NCBI RefSeq assembly: GCF_038595055.1
Contig: NZ_CP152002.1
Coordinates: forward strand, 142,501 to 206,500
From: Paenibacillus sp. FSL R7-0345
GTDB taxonomy: Bacteria > Bacillota > Bacilli > Paenibacillales > Paenibacillaceae
Direction: 5' to 3'
DNA length: 64,000 nucleotides
Shown here: positions 57,219-64,000 of the stretch, in pieces
Layout: every line of letters begins with the position of its first letter
How positions within the stretch are numbered: position 1 is the stretch's first letter
Notes under the pieces: model-generated
Database searches by the model: none
Told to the model about the DNA's origin: nothing
The model's input: the letters and a program-made list of their open reading frames with translations, nothing else
Translations under genes and position numbers: made by a program

Positions 57219-58118
57219 ATGACAGAACTAAAAACCCGGGGAGAGAAAGGGTTCGCTATATTTGCTGAAGCAGTCATTGTTCTTCTTGTGTTACTTAGTA
57301 TCGCACCCATTTTATTAATATTTATTGCTTCGATTACCCAAGAGAATTCTCTCATTTCAAATGGATACAGCTTTTTCCCGAAAGCTTTGAGTCTTGACGC
57401 TTACTCGTATCTTTTAGGAGATTTCAAAACCATTTTAAGAGCTTACGGCATTTCCATTTTAGTCACGGCAGCAGGTACCCTCTTGGGCGTATTGATTACG
57501 GCTATGTTGGCGTATCCGATATCAAGAAGTGATTTTAAATATGGCCGCATCATTGCATTTCTTGTTCTTTTCACGATGCTGTTTAGTGGGGGGATTGCGC
57601 CTGCATATATTATGTGGACAAGAATATTCCATATCAAGAACACCATTCTAGCCTTGGTTCTACCTAACTATCTAATGAATGCCTTCAATGTCTTTCTAAT
57701 GACAAATTATTATCGGAACAATATACCGGGCGCCTTGATTGAATCGGCCCAAATCGACGGAGCGAAAGAGCTGAAGATTTTCTTCAGAATAATCCTCCCT
57801 CTATCTGTGCCAGCCATAGCGACCATAGGGATATTCACAGGTCTTGCGTATTGGAATGATTGGATCAACGGCCTGTACTATATTACCCAACCGCAGCTCT
57901 TCGGCATTCAAAATTTACTTGTAAGAATGATGGATAACATTCAATTCCTGAAATCAGGAGCTGCCGGCTCTGCTCTTGGCTCAGGAGCCGTACAACTTCC
58001 AAGCAATTCAGTGCGGATGGCGCTTGCTGTAATTGGAGTGCTTCCAATTGTGATCATCTTCCCATTCATGCAGAAATATTTTATCAAAGGTGTAGTTGTC
58101 GGGGCTGTCAAGGGATAA
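57219..58118 (+). CDS. Sugar ABC transporter permease (LplC/YtcP type)
   Basis: A 299-residue permease, partner of the previous gene 12 bases upstream. EAA loop: IESAQIDGAKELKIFFRIILPLSVPAIATI. Conserved features of the LplC/YtcP family include NYLMNAFNVFLMTNYYRNNIP and the end MQKYFIKGVVVGAVKG. RBS AGGAGG. No ATPase gene follows, so an external one such as MsmX is needed. Confidence 0.92.
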   Translation: MTELKTRGEKGFAIFAEAVIVLLVLLSIAPILLIFIASITQENSLISNGYSFFPKALSLDAYSYLLGDFKTILRAYGISILVTAAGTLLGVLITAMLAYPISRSDFKYGRIIAFLVLFTMLFSGGIAPAYIMWTRIFHIKNTILALVLPNYLMNAFNVFLMTNYYRNNIPGALIESAQIDGAKELKIFFRIILPLSVPAIATIGIFTGLAYWNDWINGLYYITQPQLFGIQNLLVRMMDNIQFLKSGAAGSALGSGAVQLPSNSVRMALAVIGVLPIVIIFPFMQKYFIKGVVVGAVKG

Positions 58119-58158
58119 AAAACACTTCAGAACATTGAACCGGGGGAGAGGGATTTTT

Positions 58159-58965
58159 ATGAAAGTCCAGCAGGTTATTGATACTATATTGGATCGGTTT
58201 GGCGGAATTAAGTTTGAGCACACCTGCGACCAGCTTATGAGCGGAAGCTTTGATACAGAAGTTACCGGAATTGCAACAACGTTTATGGCTACCGTAGATG
58301 TCATTAATCAAGCTATTGAACGCGGTGCCAACTTCATTATTACGCATGAGCCCACTTATTACACCGGCCGCGATACAACCGATTGGCTGAATAACGACCC
58401 TGTATATGAGCAGAAAAAGAAGCTGCTTGATGACCATGGTATTGCAATTTGGCGTTTCCATGACCATATGCATGCAGCACCTACGGACCTGATTTATGAC
58501 GGGTTGATGAAGGAAATCGGCTGGGAACCGTACTTAGTAAAAGATCAGAAGTTCCCTTATTGTTACCAAATTCCAGAGATGTCCTTAAAACAATTGAGCG
58601 CCATGTTTAAGGAAAAGCTTAACATGGATGTTATTCAAATTGTTGGTTCACCGGATACAAGGTGCAGAAGAGTTGGGATTTTGGTGGGTGGTGGAAGTCT
58701 GGGTCTGGGCACGGAAGAGATGCCAATGATTCTGATGAGAGAACAGAATCTTGATGTATTAGTGTGCGGCGACATTATCGAGTGGACACTATGCCCCTAC
58801 GTCCGTGATGCTGCAGCCCTCGGCATGAACAAGGCGATGATTGTTCTGGGGCATGAGCGCAGTGAAGAGGCAGGAATGAAATACATGGCTGAATGGCTGA
58901 CACCGATGCTGAGCAGCATTCCTGTTCACTTTGTAGATACGAAAGAACCGTTTATTTACTTGTAG
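58159..58965 (+). CDS. Nif3-like dinuclear metal centre protein
   Basis: A 268-residue protein with the Nif3/YqfO-like pattern: an N-terminal helix VQQVIDTILDRFGG, TCDQLMSGSFDTEVTGIATTFMATVDVINQAIERGANFIITHEPTYY (in parts) with its metal-binding His-Glu, and a C-terminal MIVLGHERSEEAGMKYMAEWL, where the second His and Glu lie. The fold is a metal-dependent hydrolase-like one, with mostly unknown substrates. RBS GAGAGGGA before the ATG at 58159. Its place in a sugar operon suggests a hydrolytic or processing role. Confidence 0.8.
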   Translation: MKVQQVIDTILDRFGGIKFEHTCDQLMSGSFDTEVTGIATTFMATVDVINQAIERGANFIITHEPTYYTGRDTTDWLNNDPVYEQKKKLLDDHGIAIWRFHDHMHAAPTDLIYDGLMKEIGWEPYLVKDQKFPYCYQIPEMSLKQLSAMFKEKLNMDVIQIVGSPDTRCRRVGILVGGGSLGLGTEEMPMILMREQNLDVLVCGDIIEWTLCPYVRDAAALGMNKAMIVLGHERSEEAGMKYMAEWLTPMLSSIPVHFVDTKEPFIYL

Positions 58966-58980
58966 AAAAAAGGCGGGTAG

Positions 58981-59934
58981 ATGATGTCCTATCAAAATAG
59001 AGTATTACCTGAACTATTGGAGATTTTAAACAAAGCCCCAAAGATTGATTTGAATGAAGATATAGTTAGTATCAGGAAAATGGAACCGCCAGCTGCAGAT
59101 CGTTCTCCTGAAGTGAAGATTACGACAAGGAACATTCAAGGTCCGGAATCTGAGCTGCTATTGAGAATTTACGAACCAGCGGACAGGAACGGAACTATCC
59201 TGCCGGCAGTTTACTGGATGCACGGTGGCGGATATATTCTGGGAAGCCCTGAAGGAGACGACGGGTTCTGTGAATACATGGTTAATGAATGCCAGTGTGT
59301 TGTTATCTCCGTTGACTATCGTCTTGCGCCTGAGCATCCCTTCCCTGCAGCTATAGAGGATTGTTATGCTGGCTTACAGTGGGTGTTTGCCCATGCGGAA
59401 GAATGTCAAATTGACCTCTCAAGAATTGCCATTGCAGGTGCCAGTGCCGGAGGCGGCTTGACCGCAGCGTTGTCCTTATTGGCGCGTGACCGGGGTGGAC
59501 TGCAAATCGCTTTTCAAATGCCGCTGTATCCTATGCTTGATGATCGCAACGAAACTTCGTCAAGCTATGAAATTAACGAAGAGAATATGCCGAAAGCGTG
59601 GAATCGGGAGAGTAATCTGAAGGCTTGGGAATTATATCTGGGCCCAGACGCTGCAGCGGTGACTTCGCCATATGCTGCTCCAGGCAGAGCGGAAGATTTG
59701 ACAGGACTGCCGCCGGCATATACGTTTATCGGTCAGTTGGATCCTTTCAGAGACGAAACCATAACTTACGTAGCCAGACTGGCGCAAGCCGGGGTGTCGG
59801 TCGAGTTCCATCTGTATCCGGGATGTTTCCATGGTTTTGATGCCATCTTCAACGATACAGAAGTCAGCAGGCAAGCTAGAAGTGGATGCATAGAGGTATT
59901 AAGAAAAGCTTTTAAACAATCGAATAAGGAGTAG
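58981..59934 (+). CDS. Alpha/beta hydrolase, HSL-type esterase
   Basis: A 317-residue esterase of the hormone-sensitive-lipase family: oxyanion motif MHGGGYILG near residue 81, nucleophile elbow GASAGGG with Ser near 154, the acid in GQLDPFRDE near 252 and His in CFHGFDAIF near 282. It has no signal peptide, so it acts in the cytoplasm. ATG ATG at 58981/58984 are both possible. These enzymes prefer short acyl esters; here the acyl group may come from an imported sugar ester. Confidence 0.9.
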   Translation: MMSYQNRVLPELLEILNKAPKIDLNEDIVSIRKMEPPAADRSPEVKITTRNIQGPESELLLRIYEPADRNGTILPAVYWMHGGGYILGSPEGDDGFCEYMVNECQCVVISVDYRLAPEHPFPAAIEDCYAGLQWVFAHAEECQIDLSRIAIAGASAGGGLTAALSLLARDRGGLQIAFQMPLYPMLDDRNETSSSYEINEENMPKAWNRESNLKAWELYLGPDAAAVTSPYAAPGRAEDLTGLPPAYTFIGQLDPFRDETITYVARLAQAGVSVEFHLYPGCFHGFDAIFNDTEVSRQARSGCIEVLRKAFKQSNKE

Positions 59935-60732
59935 ATGGATGTGGCATTTTTTCAAGTGAATTTCTACTCGAAAACGTTGAAAAGATTGGTTTCTCTAAAT
60001 GCCCTGATTCCGGTAGATACATTTGGGATTCCGGGTCAGGAAATGATTGAGCGGGGACCTATGAAATCACTGTACCTTTTGCATGGCTACTCCGGGAATC
60101 ACATGGATTGGGTGGGCGGCACCAACATTCAAGAATTATCCCTGCTCCATAATATCGCTGTATTCATGCCTTCCGGAGAAAATAATTTTTACTTGGACGA
60201 TACAGATAAAGGAGAATTGCATGCAGAATTTGTGGGCAACGAGCTCCTTGAATTTACCCGTAACGTATTCCCTATTTCCGCTAAGAGGGAGGATACCTTT
60301 ATAGGCGGGTTATCCATGGGCGGATTTGGAGCGCTGCGTAATGGATTAAAATACTCGCACAATTTCAGCGGAATCATAGCTTTGTCTTCGGCATTAATCA
60401 CGAAGAATATTGCCGGTATACCTGTTGATTTTAAGGACGCAATTGCGGACTATAACTACTATAAAAGAGTCTTCGGAGATTTGAACAAACTCATGGGAAG
60501 CGATAAAGATCCTGAAGAATTACTTCTCCGTTTAAAAAGGGCCAATGCGACCATTCCTAAAATATTTATGGCTTGCGGAACAGAAGATTTTTTATTGAGT
60601 GAAAACCGGGATTATCATAGCTTCCTTATGAAACAAGGGGTTGAACATACCTATGTTGAAGCTCCGGGAGTCCATAATTGGGTGTTCTGGAATGAGTTTA
60701 TTGAGAAAGGCATCAAGTGGATGCTTCGCTAA
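59935..60732 (+). CDS. Esterase-D/FrmB-family acyl esterase
   Basis: A 265-residue alpha/beta hydrolase of the esterase D (PF00756-like) family: SLYLLHGYSGNHMDWV, nucleophile elbow GGLSMGGFGALRN with Ser near 126, the acid in ACGTEDFLLSENRD and His in PGVHNWVFWNEFI. Relatives include acetylxylan, feruloyl and S-formylglutathione esterases. No export signal is seen. It begins directly after the previous stop, with AAGGAG at the end of that gene. A second esterase of a different family beside the first suggests substrates with more than one kind of acyl ester. Confidence 0.88.
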   Translation: MDVAFFQVNFYSKTLKRLVSLNALIPVDTFGIPGQEMIERGPMKSLYLLHGYSGNHMDWVGGTNIQELSLLHNIAVFMPSGENNFYLDDTDKGELHAEFVGNELLEFTRNVFPISAKREDTFIGGLSMGGFGALRNGLKYSHNFSGIIALSSALITKNIAGIPVDFKDAIADYNYYKRVFGDLNKLMGSDKDPEELLLRLKRANATIPKIFMACGTEDFLLSENRDYHSFLMKQGVEHTYVEAPGVHNWVFWNEFIEKGIKWMLR

Positions 60733-60781
60733 ACCATCTGTATATTATGCTGGACAAATCATTGGGAGGGCGTGTGAGCGA

Positions 60782-61204
60782 ATGCTGCTTGAAGCGGAGT
60801 TAGTTCTGGAGCTTACTGTGGAACTGGGTGAAACCTTGGACGTTGGTAATACCCCTAATGGATTCCTAAGATTAATTCCAATAACCGGCGGAGGCTTTGC
60901 GGGGCCGGAAATCAAGGGAAGGATTCTTCCGGGAGGATATGATTGGAATACTACGCTAAATGATGGCAGGGCACATGCATTTGCCAAATATGCGCTTCAA
61001 ACGGATGACGGTGTCTATATCTCCATCGAAAATGAAGGCTATCTAAGTTCTGGAATTCACAATAGTGCAATTCAAACGACACCGCGGTTTCAAGTGACGG
61101 ATGGAAAGTACGACTGGCTGAGAAGCGGGGTTTTCGCAGGTAGCCTGGAAGCGGGCCAAACCGAAGTGCCCAGTGTATGCATAAAAATATATAAACTGAA
61201 ATAG
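60782..61204 (+). CDS. DUF3237 protein
   Basis: A 140-residue small beta-barrel-type protein with the DUF3237 pattern: opening LLEAELVLELTVELGETLDVG, GGGFAGPEIKGRILPGGYDWN, GRAHAFAKYALQTDDGVYISIENEGYL and a C-terminal VPSVCIKIYKL. Its role is unknown; members often accompany hydrolases. RBS GGGAGGG; the upstream in-frame extension overlaps the esterase gene and is not used. Confidence 0.82.
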   Translation: MLLEAELVLELTVELGETLDVGNTPNGFLRLIPITGGGFAGPEIKGRILPGGYDWNTTLNDGRAHAFAKYALQTDDGVYISIENEGYLSSGIHNSAIQTTPRFQVTDGKYDWLRSGVFAGSLEAGQTEVPSVCIKIYKLK

Positions 61205-61212
61205 GTGTGAAG

Positions 61213-62169
61213 ATGATTGAATTTGGAGACACGCTTACTTTTACAGATAGAAAGAATGATGTCTTGGCCATTGGTGAACTCTTGATCGATATGATCTCTG
61301 ATGAATACGGCGATAACTTCGAGTCCGGTACCTATAAAAGGTTCTTTGGAGGGTCTCCGGCCAACATTGCCATGAATACGGGGCGACTTGGAATACACTC
61401 TCAGCTTGCTTCTGCCGTTGGTAAAGATGCGTTGGGGAATTTTTTGATCCATCAAATGCAATTTGCCGGCATAGATGCAAGCCTTATTCAACAGGTCGAT
61501 TATTCCACGAGTATGGTCATGGTAACTAAAAGCGTAAGCACCCCGGTCCCGATATTCTATAGGGGTGCTGACTATTATTTATCCTTTACAGATGAACTGG
61601 ATAAGGCCATAAAGAACTCCAAAATTGTTCATTTCTCATGCTGGCCTATTTCCAGAATTCCTGTTCGTCATACCATAGAGAAAGTTATCGATCAGGCTCA
61701 AAGAACCGGTTCTTTGATCTGCTTCGATCCAAACTATCATCCGTTGCTCTGGGAAAAGAATGAGGACGGAATTGAATATATCAAATCCCTTATCAAAAAG
61801 GTGGATATCGTGAAACCTTCCGAGGATGACGCGGAAAGATTGTTCGGGAAGGACAACCCCCTCAATCAGATAGACAAATTTCTTAAGCTCGGCGCTAAGC
61901 TTGTGGTTATGACGCTGGGAAAAGAAGGCGCTATTGTCTCTAACGGTAAGGAAACCATTCAATTCGATACTCTGGCGGATCAGATTGTGGACACTACTGG
62001 TGCAGGGGATGCATTCTGGTCAGGTTTTTATGCAGCCTTGGTGAAAGGATACACCCTTCAACAGTCTATCACCCTTGGTTTTGCAGTAAGCGCATATAAA
62101 CTGAAGTTTCTTGGAGCTGTTGTAGACTTGCCAAAGCTGGATAAAATAAAACAAATGTATAGTTTATAG
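61213..62169 (+). CDS. PfkB-family carbohydrate kinase (probable fructokinase)
   Basis: A 318-residue ribokinase-fold kinase: AIGELLIDM start, FFGGSPANIAMNTGRLG, DPNYHPLLWE, VKPSEDDAERLFG, TLGKEGAIVSNG and the catalytic/anion-hole DTTGAGDAFWSGF near 260. The neighbour is a sucrose phosphorylase that releases fructose, so fructokinase is the best guess. A GTG at 61207 is an alternative start. Confidence 0.85.
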   Translation: MIEFGDTLTFTDRKNDVLAIGELLIDMISDEYGDNFESGTYKRFFGGSPANIAMNTGRLGIHSQLASAVGKDALGNFLIHQMQFAGIDASLIQQVDYSTSMVMVTKSVSTPVPIFYRGADYYLSFTDELDKAIKNSKIVHFSCWPISRIPVRHTIEKVIDQAQRTGSLICFDPNYHPLLWEKNEDGIEYIKSLIKKVDIVKPSEDDAERLFGKDNPLNQIDKFLKLGAKLVVMTLGKEGAIVSNGKETIQFDTLADQIVDTTGAGDAFWSGFYAALVKGYTLQQSITLGFAVSAYKLKFLGAVVDLPKLDKIKQMYSL

Positions 62170-62195
62170 AGGATAACCAGGAGAGGAGAACGGGC

Positions 62196-63665
62196 ATGGC
62201 GGTAAAAAACAAGGTGCAGCTAATTACTTATCCTGACTCTTTGGGGGGAGATCTGAGAACGCTCCATGATATTTTAATAAAGTATTTCTCGGATATATTT
62301 AAAGGGGGAATTCATATTCTCCCGCCATTCCCATCCTCCGGAGACCGGGGGTTTGCTCCACTTACTTACCTTGAGATCGATCCGGCATTCGGAACTTGGG
62401 AGGATATTAACGAGATCGGCGAAACCTTCGATGTGCTGGTTGATTTGATGGTCAATCATATTTCCAGGCAGTCCAAGTATTTTCAGGACTTTTTAGAAAA
62501 GGGCCGAAAATCGGAATATGCTGATCTGTTCATTACTCTGGATAAGGTCTGGGAAGACGGACAACCCGTTGAAGAGGATATCAGCAAAATGTTTTTGCGC
62601 AGACCCCTTCCCTATTCCAGCTTCAAGATTGCGGACACAGGTGAGGAAGAGACGGTATGGACGACTTTTGGCAAGAGTGATCCTTCGGAGCAGATTGATT
62701 TGGATATCCATTCCAATCAGGTTAGACAACTTTTTTCGCTATTCTTTGAAAACTTCAGCAAGCACAATGTGAAAATAGTCCGGTTGGATGCGGTAGGCTA
62801 TATTATCAAAAAACTCGGAACGAGCTGCTTTTTTGTTGAACCGGAAATTTATGAATTTCTTGATTGGATCAAGGAGCTGGCAAGCTCATATGGAATTGAA
62901 CTTCTGCCGGAAGTTCATGCTCATTATTCCATCCAGTACAAACTGGCTGAACACGGTTTCTGGATTTATGACTTCGTTCTGCCATACATGATACTGGATA
63001 CCTTCATAAACCAATCCAATGAAAAGCTATTCGGTTATTTGAAAAACAGACCCGCCAAACAGTTTACCATGCTCGATTGTCATGATGGTATTCCCGTCAA
63101 GCCGGATATGGATGGTCTGATCGATCCCGCAGAGGCTAAAAAGCTTGTTGATGTATGTGTCGGAAGAGGCTCGAACTTAAGCTTGATTCTGTCGGATGAG
63201 CACAAGTCGGGTGATGGCTTTGATGTTCACCAGATCCGCTGCTCCTACTATTCAGTGTTGAACAATGATGGCGACGCCTACTTGGCCGCGCGATCCATTC
63301 AATTTTTTGTGCCGGGGATACCACAAGTCTATTACGTAGGACTTTTAGCTGGTGAGAACGATATGGAAGCGGTGAAGAAATCCGGAGAAGGACGTGAAAT
63401 TAATCGTCATAACTTCACTGTGGAAGAGGTTGAAGAGGTAATTCAGAAGGATGTGGTGCAAAGGCTCCTGCAACTGATTCGTTTCAGAAATGAGTATGAT
63501 GCATTTAATGGAGAGTTTAGCATAGCGGAGTGTCCTCAGGATGAAGTCCGGCTCTCCTGGAAAAAAGAGAAGACTTGGTGCGAATTAAATATCGATTTAA
63601 ATACAAATAAGACTGTAATAAAGTATGTAGATGATAGCGGTATGGAGAACCGTTATGTGGTATAA
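62196..63665 (+). CDS. Sucrose phosphorylase (GH13)
   Basis: A 489-residue GH13_18-type enzyme: KVQLITYPDSLGGDLRTL, HILPPFPSSGDRGFAPLTY, nucleophile region VRLDAVGYI (Asp near 198), acid/base region ELLPEVHAH (Glu near 239) and MLDCHDGIPV. Length and motifs fit sucrose phosphorylase, which converts sucrose and phosphate to glucose 1-phosphate and fructose in the cytoplasm. Close relatives act on sucrose 6'-phosphate or glucosylglycerate, so the exact substrate is inferred. Last gene of the operon. Confidence 0.88.
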   Translation: MAVKNKVQLITYPDSLGGDLRTLHDILIKYFSDIFKGGIHILPPFPSSGDRGFAPLTYLEIDPAFGTWEDINEIGETFDVLVDLMVNHISRQSKYFQDFLEKGRKSEYADLFITLDKVWEDGQPVEEDISKMFLRRPLPYSSFKIADTGEEETVWTTFGKSDPSEQIDLDIHSNQVRQLFSLFFENFSKHNVKIVRLDAVGYIIKKLGTSCFFVEPEIYEFLDWIKELASSYGIELLPEVHAHYSIQYKLAEHGFWIYDFVLPYMILDTFINQSNEKLFGYLKNRPAKQFTMLDCHDGIPVKPDMDGLIDPAEAKKLVDVCVGRGSNLSLILSDEHKSGDGFDVHQIRCSYYSVLNNDGDAYLAARSIQFFVPGIPQVYYVGLLAGENDMEAVKKSGEGREINRHNFTVEEVEEVIQKDVVQRLLQLIRFRNEYDAFNGEFSIAECPQDEVRLSWKKEKTWCELNIDLNTNKTVIKYVDDSGMENRYVV

Positions 63666-63674
63666 ATTAGGTAG

Positions 63675-63705
63675 AAAAGACACCTTGAGGGTGTCTTTTT
63701 CATTT
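63675..63705 (+). terminator. Terminator of the sugar operon, homologous to the ssrA terminator
   Basis: AAAAGACACC/GGTGTCTTTT with a T run. The stem is the same as in the terminators at 46579 and 47656. Confidence 0.9.
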
Positions 63706-63760
63706 TTTATTGGCTGGCGTGGCTGTTGGAACGGAGGGAAATTGAATGTGCTGGAGATGA

Positions 63761-63777
63761 ACGTGGCGGTTGAAAAT
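63761..63777 (+). repeat. Flank motif shared with 47707-47723
   Basis: ACGTGGCGGTTGAAAAT matches ACGTGGCGGTTAAAAAT at 47707 with one change, in the same orientation and at a similar distance behind an ssrA-type terminator. GGCTGTT also precedes both. This suggests the sequence right of copy 2 and the right end share an origin. Confidence 0.6.
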
Positions 63778-63870
63778 TAGGGGTGCATATGTTCGCAAAA
63801 ATCGTTTATTTTCCTAAAATTTTGTGTATAATAAAGCTGACTGACCAACTTATTCCAAAGGGGATGAAGC

Positions 63871-64000
63871 ATGATGTCAATCGGTTTGAACCCGTATTTT
63901 GTTTTTAATGGAAACAGAGGAGACGGAGGCGCGGGAGATTTTTGCTGCGCTGGGTGACGGCGGTCAGGTGGTCATGCCTCTGCAGAAGACGGATTGGAGC
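63871..64000 (+). pseudogene. VOC/PhnB-like gene with internal deletion (continues past window)
   Basis: The frame from ATG ATG at 63871 begins SIGLNPYFVFNGN, the usual start of PhnB-like VOC proteins, but soon reaches a TGA at 63955. From 63909 another frame encodes METEETEAREIFAALGDGGQVVMPLQKTDW, which resembles the C-terminal half of the same family (helix EEAKxIFxALAEGGQ-type, then MPLQ). The intervening 70 or so residues and the frame are missing. A TATAAT at 63827 and AAAGGGG show intact upstream signals. A short protein starting at 63909 cannot be excluded. Confidence 0.6.

Larger units (their letters stand above)
46573..63674. mobile_element. Putative genomic island or stacked modules at the ssrA 3' end
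   Basis: The left edge is set by the ssrA 3' end, a common integration target. Direct copies of the target lie inside (99 bases at 47552, 15 bases at 51101), and an ssrA-like terminator plus a shared flank motif lies at 63675-63777. The content is AT-richer than the flanks and consists of accessory regulatory and sugar genes with no place in the conserved synteny. No tyrosine or serine recombinase gene is present; the only recombination-related gene is rpn. The right boundary is inferred and could be off by a few hundred bases. Confidence 0.55.

Noticed and set aside
46573..63674. Integrase or phage genes in the island
   Set aside because: I looked on both strands for tyrosine/serine recombinase, portal, terminase or relaxase signatures and found none; rpn is the only candidate.

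Overview
The window looks like a chromosomal segment of a Gram-positive, spore-former-type Firmicute, most likely Paenibacillus. This rests on gene order and style, not on a database search. It has strong AGGAGG-type ribosome binding sites, TTG/GTG starts, YesM/YesN-type two-component genes, and gene blocks in the order known from Bacillus subtilis: hprK-lgt-ppaX-yvoF, hisZGDBHAF-hisIE, yvcD-trxB, rapZ-yvcK-whiA-crh, tRNA-Arg/clpP, cggR-gapA-pgk-tpiA-gpmI-eno and secG-rnr-smpB-ssrA.

Layout. 1-3.4 kb: the end of a thioredoxin-reductase-like gene, a PucR-type regulator and the shared sugar-importer ATPase MsmX. 3.5-6.8 kb: hprK-lgt-ppaX-yvoF. 7-11.3 kb: two tandem membrane acyltransferases and a reverse-strand gluconokinase, which separate yvoF from the histidine operon. 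11.4-20.5 kb: a complete histidine operon with hisZ, hisJ and a PRPP synthetase. 20.5-25 kb: yvcD, trxB and a DUF1858/DUF438-hemerythrin pair behind an FNR-like box. 25-29.8 kb: a 51-bp tandem repeat, glucokinase, rapZ, yvcK, whiA and an HPr/Crh-family gene. 30-34 kb: two secreted proteins, an SGNH hydrolase, clpP under a CtsR box, and tRNA-Arg. 34-41.4 kb: the CggR-controlled glycolytic operon. 41.5-46.6 kb: secG, RNase R with a very long Gly/Lys/Arg tail, an inverted repeat array, smpB and tmRNA.

46.6-63.7 kb is the unusual part. It is visibly AT-richer (a 60-base sample at 52501 has 21 G+C; one at 14161 has 41) and begins exactly at the 3' end of ssrA. The last 99 bases of ssrA and its flank are repeated perfectly about 1.08 kb downstream, enclosing an Rpn-type nuclease gene. 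A 15-base remnant lies at 51.1 kb and a related terminator at 63.7 kb. I read this as a genomic island, or stacked modules, at the ssrA 3' end with no recognisable integrase. Its cargo is a GGDEF-EAL gene behind a c-di-GMP-I riboswitch, a YesM/YesN-type two-component system, and a sugar cluster: lipoprotein binding protein, two permeases, Nif3-like protein, two cytoplasmic esterases, DUF3237 protein, PfkB kinase and sucrose phosphorylase. Two esterases beside sucrose phosphorylase and a fructokinase-like gene suggest uptake of acylated sucrose, intracellular deacylation and phosphorolysis. The cluster has no ATPase gene, so MsmX at 2.3 kb is the obvious partner.

The backbone as a whole is rich in carbon-flow control (HPr kinase, HPr/Crh, YvcK, RapZ, glucokinase, gluconokinase, CggR and glycolysis). 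The window ends in a VOC/PhnB-like gene that seems to have lost its middle.
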